Positions 8,972 through 16,281 of a DNA stretch of 64,000 nt are shown here, in pieces. Below the pieces are notes generated by a model, which was given only the letters and a program-made list of their open reading frames with translations, did no database searches and was not told where the DNA came from. The position numbers and the translations under genes are program-made. Each line of letters opens with the position of its first letter. Position 1 is the first letter of the stretch. This stretch comes from Roseicyclus sediminis (GTDB taxonomy: Bacteria; Pseudomonadota; Alphaproteobacteria; Rhodobacterales; Rhodobacteraceae): NCBI RefSeq assembly GCF_025515305.1, contig NZ_JAOPHT010000009.1:1-64000 (forward strand), given 5' to 3'.

Positions 8972-9559
8972 CTAGGCCGGTCGGTCGCCCGTCGCCTCGC
9001 GGAAGTGGAGGCGGCACAGCGAGACGTAGCGGTCGTTGCCGCCGACCTCGATCTGCGCGCCCTCGGTCAGCGCCTTGCCGTGCTGGTCCACCCGGATCAC
9101 CATCGTCGCCTTCTTCCCGCAATGGCAGATCGTGCGCACCTCGCGCATCTCGTCGGCCAGCGCGAGGAGGGCGGCGGAGCCCGGAAACAGCTCGCCCCGG
9201 AAATCCACGCGCAGCCCGTATGCCATGACCGGCACGCCGAGGTCATCGACCGCGCGGGCCAGCTGCCAGACCTGCTCGCGCGTCATCCACTGCGCCTCGT
9301 CGATCAGGACGCAGGCGCAGGGGCCCTGCGCAAGCCGCGCCTCGATCTTCGCGAATAGGTCGTCGGATTGCGTGTAGGTATCGGCCTCCGCCGCGATGCC
9401 GATGCGGCTGGCGATGCGGCCCATACCGGCGCGGTCGTCGAAGTTCGCGGTCAGCAGGTAGGTCTGCATCCCACGTTCGATGTAGTTGTAGGAGGCTTGC
9501 AGAAGCAGGGTCGATTTGCCTGCGTTCATCGTCGAGTAGTGGAAGTAGAGCTTGGCCAT
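8972..9559 (-). CDS. tdk: thymidine kinase
   Basis: The 195-residue type II thymidine kinase phosphorylates thymidine in pyrimidine salvage. It begins MAKLYFHYSTMNAGKST, which includes the P-loop; the DEAQW motif (VLIDEAQWMTREQ) and the C-terminal zinc-lasso residues (RTICHCGKK and SLCRLHF) are present. One expected zinc position is His rather than Cys, as seen in many bacterial relatives. The start at 9559 was chosen because P-loop spacing matches the family; upstream in-frame sequence looks non-coding. It is divergent from the HTH-like gene at 9648. Confidence 0.95.
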   Translation of the reverse strand: MAKLYFHYSTMNAGKSTLLLQASYNYIERGMQTYLLTANFDDRAGMGRIASRIGIAAEADTYTQSDDLFAKIEARLAQGPCACVLIDEAQWMTREQVWQLARAVDDLGVPVMAYGLRVDFRGELFPGSAALLALADEMREVRTICHCGKKATMVIRVDQHGKALTEGAQIEVGGNDRYVSLCRLHFREATGDRPA

Positions 9560-9647
9560 GGCGTGCTTCTGCCGCACGGCCGCGGCGGGGGCAAGATTGA
9601 CCGGGTCGGCCAAAGCGGCTTTGGTGCCGGGAAAACGGGGAAACGGC

Positions 9648-10115
9648 ATGACGGACGCGGCGCGGCTCTATCTCAAGCGGCATACCGAGCGGCTTATCAA
9701 GGACGTGGGCTACGCGGCCGCCTGCGAGGTGACGGGGCGGTCCAAGGCGACCTTGGGCCGCTACTTTTCCGAGGACGAGAGCCATTCGGAGCGCTTCATG
9801 CCGGTGGATGCGGTGGCCGCCCTCGAAGCCGCGGCCTCCTTTCCCCACGTGACCGCGGCGCTCGCGGAACTGAACGGCGGTGTCCTGTCCTATGGGTCGG
9901 ACCGCCGCAACGCCGCGCGCGGCGGCGAGGGGGTCAATCCGCACGTGATCGCGCTCAGCCAGCGCTTCGCGATCCTGATGGCCGAGTATCATCAGTCGAT
10001 CGAGGACGGTGTGATCTCCGTCAACGAGGCGCGGCGGCTACTTGCGGAAGTCCTCGAGTTGCAGAGGGTTCTCGTGGAAATGAAGCTGAAACTCGAGGCG
10101 GACAGTCGTGGGTGA
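9648..10115 (+). CDS. putative helix-turn-helix protein, unknown function
   Basis: The 155-residue protein starts MTDAARLYLKRHTERLIK. Residues about 22-42 (YAAACEVTGRSKATLGRYFS) look like a helix-turn-helix, followed by MPVDAVAALEAAASFPHVTAALAELNG, a pattern I associate with phage-type and CII-like regulators in Rhodobacterales. The C-terminal 60 residues are helical and charged (RRLLAEVLELQRVLVEMKLKLEA) and may form a coiled coil. No catalytic residues are visible. A CGGGGAAA ribosome site precedes the ATG. DNA binding is inference. Confidence 0.6.
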   Translation: MTDAARLYLKRHTERLIKDVGYAAACEVTGRSKATLGRYFSEDESHSERFMPVDAVAALEAAASFPHVTAALAELNGGVLSYGSDRRNAARGGEGVNPHVIALSQRFAILMAEYHQSIEDGVISVNEARRLLAEVLELQRVLVEMKLKLEADSRG

Positions 10116-10166
10116 GGCCGGGGTGAACGACCTGCGGACTTTCGCCCCCGACATGATGTCCGGGGC

Positions 10167-10868
10167 ATGAGCGCGCCGCCAATGCTCACGCTCTACCATG
10201 CGCCGGACAATGCGTCGCTTGTCCTTCGCCTCGCGCTCGAGGAGGCGGGACTGGCTTACGAGACCGTGCTGGTGGACCGCGCCGTCGAAGCACAGAAGGC
10301 ACCCGCCTACCTCGCGCTCAACCCGATGGGACTGATCCCGACGCTCCTAACGCCCGAAGGACCGATCTCGGAAACCGCCGCGTGTCTCCTTTGGCTTTCG
10401 GAAACCTGTCGCGAGGCCGGGCTCGGGCCCGCCCCGGGCGCACCCGGGCGCGGCGCTTTCCTGCGCTGGCTGTTCTTCCTGTCGAACACCGTTCACGCCG
10501 ACCTGGTCCGCCTATTTCATCCCGAGCGCTACGTGCCCGCCGAGGCCATCGGGGCGCATCACGAGATGACGACACGCAGCCTTTCCGCACATCTGGCGAT
10601 CCTCGACGACGTCGCGCAGGCCGAGCCGTCGCTGTTCGCCCCGCCATCGGCGCTCGCGCTCTATCTCGGGACGCTGATGCGCTGGTCGGCGCTCTATCCC
10701 GTGTCCGGGCCGCGCTGGATCAGAAAGGAGGATTACCCGGCGCTTCGGGCGATGCTCGAGGCGCTCGAGGCGCGGCCCGCCGTGCAGGCCGCCGCGCGGG
10801 CCGAGGGACTGGGCGAAAGACCGTTCACCGCGCCCCGGCTTCCGCAGCCCCTGGAGGGCCCAACTTGA
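10167..10868 (+). CDS. glutathione S-transferase family protein
   Basis: The 233-residue protein shows the thioredoxin-like N-terminal GST domain (LTLYHAPDNASLVLRLALEE, then LNPMGLIPTLLTPEGPISET with the cis-Pro and the glutathione-contacting Glu/Ser-type residues) and a helical C-terminal domain. It is a soluble enzyme or binding protein; the electrophilic substrate cannot be predicted. It lies 51 bp after the HTH-like gene and is convergent with the KAS III-like gene. Confidence 0.88.
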   Translation: MSAPPMLTLYHAPDNASLVLRLALEEAGLAYETVLVDRAVEAQKAPAYLALNPMGLIPTLLTPEGPISETAACLLWLSETCREAGLGPAPGAPGRGAFLRWLFFLSNTVHADLVRLFHPERYVPAEAIGAHHEMTTRSLSAHLAILDDVAQAEPSLFAPPSALALYLGTLMRWSALYPVSGPRWIRKEDYPALRAMLEALEARPAVQAAARAEGLGERPFTAPRLPQPLEGPT

Positions 10869-10911
10869 TCCGGCGGGGCCCCGATCCGGTCCGGCCGGGA
10901 CGCTGCCGCGG

Positions 10912-12036
10912 TCAGGCGCGCCTTTCGAGGATCACGGATCCGACCGAGTAGCCCGCGCCGAACGAACAGATCAGTCCCAGGTCGCCCGGTGCCATGTCCT
11001 CGGAATGTTTCGAGAAGGCGATGATCGACCCGGCCGAAGACGTGTTGGCATAATCCTGCAGGATGTTCGGCTGTTCGCCCGGCTCGGGCTCGCGGCCAAG
11101 CACCTTCCTGCCGATATAGTCGTTCATGGTCTTGTTGGCCTGGTGCAGCCACAGCCGTCTCAGGTCGTCCGCGGCCACGCCGTCCGCCGCCATGTGATCG
11201 GCGATGTGGGCCGAGACCATCGGCAGGACCTCCTTGAAGACCTTCCGCCCGTTCTGCATGAACTGCATGTCGCGGCGGTCTTCCATCTGGCCCTCGCGGG
11301 TGCGCCGGAGAAAGCCGTTGTTGTTCCGGATGTTGTTGGAAAACACCGTTTCGCATCGGGTGGAGCGGATGCGGAAATGCGGACCTTTTGCCAGGTCCTC
11401 GCGCTCAAGAACAACGCAGGTGGCGACATCGCCGAAGATGAAGTGGCAGTCCCGGTCGCGCCATTCCAGGTGCGCCGAGCAGATCTCGGGGTTCACGACA
11501 AGGGCGCGGGCGATGCTGCCCGAGCGGATCATGTCGGCGGCGGCCTGGATGCCGAAGGTGGCCGAGGAACAGGCCACGTTCATGTCGAAGGCGAAGCCGC
11601 GCGCGCCCAGAAGGTCCTGGATCTCGATGGCGACGGCGGGGTAGGCGCGCTCGTGGTTGGAGGCGGCGCAGATGACGGCGTCGACATCGCTTGCGTCAAC
11701 GCCGGCCATGGAAAGCGCCTGGTGGCAGGCATCGAGCGCCATTTCGGCCATCTGGCCCGGCTCCTCGTCGGCGCGGGCGCGCAGCCAGGGGTGCATCACC
11801 TCGGGGTCGAGGACGCCGGTCTTGTCGAGGACATGGCGCTGCTCGATGCCCGAGGCGGCGAGAATGAACTCGCTGGACGAGTGGGCCTTGGGCTCGACCT
11901 CGCCCGCCGCGATTGCCTCGGCGTGGCGTTCGTTCCACCGGTCGGCATAGGCGTTGAAGGCGGCCACGAGTTCGTCGTTGGTGATGACCTCGGACGGGGT
12001 GAAGACCCCGTGTCCGGTGATGGCTGGCTGGTGCAT
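10912..12036 (-). CDS. beta-ketoacyl-ACP synthase III-like protein
   Basis: The 374-residue protein is a thiolase-fold condensing enzyme with an intact KAS III triad: Cys in NVACSSATFG, His in WLHQANKTMN and Asn in DYANTSSAGS. It begins ITGHGVFTPSEVITNDE and has a longer N-terminal insertion (about residues 30-75) than housekeeping FabH of about 320 residues, so it probably belongs to a FabH-like side family rather than being the main initiation enzyme. The leftward gene stands alone, with 220 bp before the divergent lolC-type gene, where a TTGACA occurs at 12199 for rightward transcription. Confidence 0.87.
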   Translation of the reverse strand: MHQPAITGHGVFTPSEVITNDELVAAFNAYADRWNERHAEAIAAGEVEPKAHSSSEFILAASGIEQRHVLDKTGVLDPEVMHPWLRARADEEPGQMAEMALDACHQALSMAGVDASDVDAVICAASNHERAYPAVAIEIQDLLGARGFAFDMNVACSSATFGIQAAADMIRSGSIARALVVNPEICSAHLEWRDRDCHFIFGDVATCVVLEREDLAKGPHFRIRSTRCETVFSNNIRNNNGFLRRTREGQMEDRRDMQFMQNGRKVFKEVLPMVSAHIADHMAADGVAADDLRRLWLHQANKTMNDYIGRKVLGREPEPGEQPNILQDYANTSSAGSIIAFSKHSEDMAPGDLGLICSFGAGYSVGSVILERRA

Positions 12037-12256
12037 GTCTCTCTCCGGCGTGCGGTGCCAGATGCGCGCGAACGGGCCGATGCGTCAAGGGAGGGCGGCA
12101 GAGCCGTGGAGGACGCGCGTTTTCCGGGCCGGTTTCCCTCGTGAAACCGATGCCTTCGCGCGCGGGGTGCGATGCGCCGCACCGCGGGGTCCCCGTCCTT
12201 GACACTTGCGCGAAACTGGCCACCTTGCGCCCATCGAGCAAGAAGGAGCCAGTCCC

Positions 12257-13543
12257 ATGGCCGCCTCTCCGCCGCCCTTCTCCGGCTACGAGTTCCTCAT
12301 CGCCTGGCGCTACCTGCGCGCGCGCCGCGCCGAGGGGGGCGTGAGCGTGATGACCTGGATCAGCTTTCTCGGCATCGCGCTGGCGGTGGCCGCGCTCATC
12401 GCGACGCTCGCGGTGCGGACGGGCTTCCGTTACGAGTTCGTCGGCACGATCCTGGGCGCGAACCCCCATGTCAGCGTCTACGACGTGGCCGAGGTCGAGG
12501 CGGACGGCCGCGTCGACCGGACGCTCGAGGATTACGCCGAGGTGGCCGCGGGCGTCGCGGCCCTGCCGGGCGTCGCCCATGCCGCGGCGGTGATCCGCGG
12601 GCAGGTCATGGCCACCCACCAGGGCCGGAACGCCGGCGTCGAGGTCGTGGGCATCTCGCCCGGAGACCTTTCCGCGATACCGCTTGTGGCCGAGCCTGAA
12701 GTCGCCATCGGAGATATCGGGCGGTTCTCGGAAGGCATCGCGATCGGGTCGGGCGTGGCGCGGGAGCTCGGGGTCAATGTCGGCGACAGCCTTCGCCTGA
12801 TCTCGCCCGACGGGGCGCGCACGCCCTTCGGCACGAGCCCGCGCGTCTCGGCCTACGAGGTGGTCTACATCTTCCAGGTCGGACGCTGGGACATCGACCG
12901 CATCCGGGTCTACATGCCCTTTGCCGAGGCGCAGACCTATTTCAACCGCGACGGCGTGGCCGACGAGATCGAGGTCATGCTGGACGATCCCGAGAGCGCG
13001 CGCAGCATGGTCCTGCCGATCCTAGAGGCGGCGGGGGGCGATGTCTCGATCTGGACCTGGGAGGACAGTTCCGGCGCGTTCCTCCAGGCCCTGCAGATGG
13101 AGGACAACATCATGTTCATCATCCTCTCGATCCTCGTCCTGATCGCCACGATGAACATCGTCTCGGGCCTCATCATGCTGGTGAAGAACAAGTCCCGCGA
13201 CATCGGCATCCTGAGGACCATGGGCCTGTCGGAGGGATCGGTCCTGCGGGTCTTCTTCCTATGCGGCTCGGCCATCGGGGTGGCGGGGACGATCGCGGGC
13301 GTGGCGCTGGGCTGCGCCTTCGCGATCTGGATCGACCCGATCTTCGATTTCGTGAACTGGATCGCGGGCGGCGGGGTCTGGGACCCCTCGGTGCGCTTCC
13401 TGTCGAGCCTGCCGGCGCGGCTCGAATGGGGCGATGTCCTTTCGGCCGTCACGCTGTCGCTGGGCCTGTCGTTTCTCGTGACGATCTTTCCGGCGCGGCG
13501 GGCGGCGCGGATGAACCCGGTGGAGGCCCTTCGCTATGAGTGA
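12257..13543 (+). CDS. lolC: lipoprotein-releasing ABC transporter permease, LolC/LolE family
   Basis: The 428-residue inner-membrane protein begins [21 protein letters not shown], typical of LolC/E, with one N-terminal membrane helix, a large periplasmic domain (about residues 55-270) and three C-terminal helices; [15 protein letters not shown] is the coupling segment and [10 protein letters not shown] the C-terminus. It extracts mature lipoproteins from the inner membrane. AAGGAG precedes ATG 12257. Alphaproteobacteria usually have one such gene (LolCE/LolF) acting as a homodimer, so the lolC symbol is by convention. It overlaps lolD by 8 bp. Confidence 0.94.
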   Translation: MAASPPPFSGYEFLIAWRYLRARRAEGGVSVMTWISFLGIALAVAALIATLAVRTGFRYEFVGTILGANPHVSVYDVAEVEADGRVDRTLEDYAEVAAGVAALPGVAHAAAVIRGQVMATHQGRNAGVEVVGISPGDLSAIPLVAEPEVAIGDIGRFSEGIAIGSGVARELGVNVGDSLRLISPDGARTPFGTSPRVSAYEVVYIFQVGRWDIDRIRVYMPFAEAQTYFNRDGVADEIEVMLDDPESARSMVLPILEAAGGDVSIWTWEDSSGAFLQALQMEDNIMFIILSILVLIATMNIVSGLIMLVKNKSRDIGILRTMGLSEGSVLRVFFLCGSAIGVAGTIAGVALGCAFAIWIDPIFDFVNWIAGGGVWDPSVRFLSSLPARLEWGDVLSAVTLSLGLSFLVTIFPARRAARMNPVEALRYE

Positions 13544-14216
13544 GGCGCCGGCCCTGCGCCTCGGCGGCGTGGAAAAGGTCTACAATGCCGGCCGGCCGAA
13601 CGAGGTGCGCGTGCTGCGAGGCGCTTCGGCGGAGATCGCGGCGGGCGAGGTCGTGGGCCTCGTCGCGCCTTCGGGGGCCGGGAAGTCCACGCTTCTGCAC
13701 ATCGCGGGGCTGCTCGACACGCCCGATGCCGGGACGGTGGAGATCGTGGGGCAGGACGTGGGCGGCGCGTCGGACAAGGTGCGCACCGCGGCGCGCCGGG
13801 GGCTGGTGGGGTTCGTCTACCAGTTCCATCACCTCCTGCCCGAGTTCACCGCGGCAGAGAACGTGATCCTGCCGCAACTGGCCCATGGCATCGCCCGGAA
13901 GGACGCCGATGCGCGGGCGGCGATGCTTCTGGACCGCGTGGGGCTGACGGGGCGCGCGGAACACCGGCCCGCGGCGCTTTCTGGAGGCGAGCAGCAGCGC
14001 GTGGCCTTCTGCCGGGCGCTCGCCAATGCGCCCCGGCTTCTCCTGGCCGACGAGCCCACGGGGAACCTCGATCCGGAGACCTCGGACCGTGTCTTCGACG
14101 TCCTGATGGAGCTTGTGCGCGATACGGGAATGGCGGCACTGATCGCCACGCACAATCCCGTGCTCGCGGCACGGATGGACCGGGTCCTGCATCTCGACCA
14201 GGGGGTGCTGGCCTGA
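13536..14216 (+). CDS. lolD: lipoprotein-releasing ABC transporter ATP-binding protein
   Basis: The 226-residue ATPase has Walker A GPSGAGKS-like APSGAGKST (about residues 44-52), ABC signature [10 protein letters not shown], Walker [13 protein letters not shown] and the switch His in IATHNP. It powers lipoprotein release by the LolCE permease encoded immediately upstream; the two genes overlap by 8 bp, indicating coupling. A variant at the first P-loop position (AP instead of GP) is visible and likely tolerated. The product LALR-to-C-terminus length is normal for LolD. Confidence 0.95.
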   Translation: MSEAPALRLGGVEKVYNAGRPNEVRVLRGASAEIAAGEVVGLVAPSGAGKSTLLHIAGLLDTPDAGTVEIVGQDVGGASDKVRTAARRGLVGFVYQFHHLLPEFTAAENVILPQLAHGIARKDADARAAMLLDRVGLTGRAEHRPAALSGGEQQRVAFCRALANAPRLLLADEPTGNLDPETSDRVFDVLMELVRDTGMAALIATHNPVLAARMDRVLHLDQGVLA

Positions 14217-14270
14217 GGGCGGGCCGGCGCGGCCTCGAGCGTCCCGCCGGGACGCCGCTCGGCCGCGCCG

Positions 14271-14331
14271 CGGGGGCTCTGCCCCCGGCGCCATGCGGCG
14301 CTCCCCCGGAGTTTCCGGCCAGGATGAAGGG
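14271..14331. repeat. dispersed palindromic element, copy B
   Basis: This matches copy A at 8900 part by part: CGGGGGCTCTGCCCCCG hairpin, GCGCCATGCGGCGC stem, CTCCCCCGGAG, then the tail CCAGGATGAAGG. It sits between convergent lolD and the alpha/beta hydrolase gene, the same kind of location as copy A. Confidence 0.7.
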
Positions 14332-14349
14332 ATGGGGCCGCGCCTGACG

Positions 14350-15300
14350 TCAGGCGTTGGTGTCGAAATGCGCGATGATCGCGTCGAGCGACCGGCGGCG
14401 GAGTTCGGGCGCCTCCATCAGGACCTCGTGGCGTGCGCCCGACAATTCGAGCAGGCGGCCATTCGGCCAGGTCCGCATCCGCGTGCGGATCGCGGGCACC
14501 TCGACGATGCTCTCGCTGCTGCCGAAGATGGTGAGCGCGGGAACATCCGGGGCCGGCATCGCCATCAGCGCGCGCGTCTCTTCCAGCGCCGCCTTGACCC
14601 AGAGAACCGAGGGGCCGCCGAGCACAAGTTCGGGGTGCTCTTCCATCTGCCGGGACATGTAGTCGAACTGCGCCCGGTCCGTCGTCAGCGGATTTTCGGC
14701 GAATTCCATCGGCTGCCAGGGCCCGGTGGTCGGCGCGAAGGTGGTTCCGAAGCCGAGCGGCCCGGCAAGCCCCAGCACGATTCCGGCGATGGATTTCAGG
14801 AACGGGGTCATCTGGATGCCCCACATGGGCCCGGTGAAGGCCGCCCCGCGCACGGGCAGCCCGTCATGGAGCGCGCGCAGCCCGATCGCGCCGCCCATGG
14901 AATGGGCCACGATGTGGAACGGCCCGGCGACCCCGAGCGTGTCGAGCGCCGTCCGGAACGCCTCCACGTCCTGGCGGTATTCGTCGAAGCTGACGACGTG
15001 GCCCATGTCGCGGCGATGTTGCGGCCGGTCGGCGAGGCCCTGGCCGCGCCAGTCGAAGGCGACCATGCCGAAGCCCGCCGCCGCGAGGTCGGCCGCGACA
15101 CGGCCGTATTTCTCGAGATACTCGGTACGGCCGGGGAAAAGCAGGACCGTGCCTTTTTCGCCGGCCGGCCAGATGCCGAGGCGCAGCCGCGTGCCGTCCG
15201 CACTCGTCACCCACCAGGCTTCCGCGCCTTCGGGCCCCTCGGCCACGTCGGAGAGGAAGGGCGCGGGTGCGGGCGCGGTCATGGCCACGGCGCTCTGCAT
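14350..15300 (-). CDS. alpha/beta hydrolase, lysophospholipase / monoacylglycerol lipase type
   Basis: The 316-residue protein shows FPGRTEYLEKYG and FDWRGQGLADR, both typical of PldB-like lysophospholipases, a nucleophile elbow HSMGGAIGLRA (Ser), an acidic residue after the LTIFGSSE strand and the catalytic His in LSGARHEVLMEA. No signal peptide is seen, so it acts in the cytosol or at the inner membrane face. The ATG at 15300 overlaps the SCP2 gene stop (TGATG), so the pair is coupled; a second ATG at 15282 is possible. The pairing with a lipid-binding SCP2 protein fits lipid turnover. Confidence 0.88.
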   Translation of the reverse strand: MQSAVAMTAPAPAPFLSDVAEGPEGAEAWWVTSADGTRLRLGIWPAGEKGTVLLFPGRTEYLEKYGRVAADLAAAGFGMVAFDWRGQGLADRPQHRRDMGHVVSFDEYRQDVEAFRTALDTLGVAGPFHIVAHSMGGAIGLRALHDGLPVRGAAFTGPMWGIQMTPFLKSIAGIVLGLAGPLGFGTTFAPTTGPWQPMEFAENPLTTDRAQFDYMSRQMEEHPELVLGGPSVLWVKAALEETRALMAMPAPDVPALTIFGSSESIVEVPAIRTRMRTWPNGRLLELSGARHEVLMEAPELRRRSLDAIIAHFDTNA

Positions 15301-15593
15301 CAGGCCAGCGCCGAGCCGAGTTTCATCGCCGTGCCCATGTCGCCGTCGAGCTTCAGCTTGCCGGACATGAAGGCGGAGGTCGGGTTGAGGTCGCCCGCGA
15401 GGATGTCCTGGAACGTGTCGGCATCGGCCGTCATCGTCACGTCCGCCTCGTCGGCATCGGTTGCCGCCCGGACGCCCGCGCCGTCAACAATCACGGCGCC
15501 CTCGCCTTCGATCACGAACTTGGCGGAGCCGTCGAAGGCACCGCCGAGCTTTGCGGAAATGGCGCCCACGGCGGCGTCGATCACACTGCTCAT
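15300..15593 (-). CDS. SCP2 sterol-binding domain protein
   Basis: The 97-residue protein is a complete single SCP2 domain: it contains FVIEGEGAVIVDGAG, ADVTMTADADTFQDILAGDL and the C-terminal SGKLKLDGDMGTAMKLGS, all family-typical. SCP2 domains bind lipids or acyl-CoA in a hydrophobic tunnel and have no catalysis of their own. It is the first gene of a coupled two-gene operon with the lysophospholipase-like hydrolase. The ligand is unknown. Confidence 0.92.
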   Translation of the reverse strand: MSSVIDAAVGAISAKLGGAFDGSAKFVIEGEGAVIVDGAGVRAATDADEADVTMTADADTFQDILAGDLNPTSAFMSGKLKLDGDMGTAMKLGSALA

Positions 15594-15698
15594 ATTCCTG
15601 TCTCTCCCGTTTCGCTTCTGCCGTTCCGGATGGGCAAGCGGCGATGATCACTTCGCTTTGATATGGAATGCCGCACCGGGAATGCTACACTCCCCAAC

Positions 15699-16250
15699 AT
15701 GGCTTTTCGCGCATCCATTCTCAATCTTGTCGTCGCGGCAGCGATGTGCGGGATTCCCGCCATTGCGGCCGCCCAGGCAAGTTCCGACGAACTGCTCGAC
15801 CGGCTCGCCCTGCCGGACTTGCGCAACTGGGACGTGGTGGAGCAGCAGCTCTACCAGACCTGGTCGCGGTCCGGGTCGGCGTCCGCCGACTATCTCCTGC
15901 GGCGCGGGCGCGAGGCGCTGGAGGCCGACGACCTCGAAGCGGCCTACGATCACCTGACGGCCCTAACAGATCACGCGCCGGAATTCGCCGAGGGCTGGAA
16001 CGCGCGCGCGACGCTTCTTTACCACATGGGGGCCTACGGGCCGTCCATCGCCGATATCCAGCGCGTGCTCGCGCTCGAGCCACGGCATTTCGGGGCGCTG
16101 ACGGGCCTCGGCATCATGCTCGAGGAGATGGGGGAACTCGACGCCGCGCTGGCGGCTTTCCGCGCGGCGCATGCTATACATCCCCACCGCCCCGACATAG
16201 AAGACGCCATCGGCAGGATCGAGCAGGAACTGGAGGGCCGCACGCTCTGA
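15699..16250 (+). CDS. secreted TPR-repeat protein
   Basis: The 183-residue protein has an N-terminal signal peptide (ASILNLVVAAAMCGIPAIAAAQA, split here as hydrophobic core then AAAQA cleavage region) and two to three TPR-like repeats (DYLLRRGREALEADDLEAAY, FAEGWNARATLLYHMGAYG, FGALTGLGIMLEEMGELD). It is probably periplasmic and used for protein contacts. The start at 15699 gives the signal peptide a normal n-region; a start at 15663 would add 12 residues. It lies 31 bp upstream of the helicase gene and may be cotranscribed. Confidence 0.85.
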   Translation: MAFRASILNLVVAAAMCGIPAIAAAQASSDELLDRLALPDLRNWDVVEQQLYQTWSRSGSASADYLLRRGREALEADDLEAAYDHLTALTDHAPEFAEGWNARATLLYHMGAYGPSIADIQRVLALEPRHFGALTGLGIMLEEMGELDAALAAFRAAHAIHPHRPDIEDAIGRIEQELEGRTL

Positions 16251-16281
16251 CAGGGCGCCGCGGCCGCCGGAAGGGGGAGCG

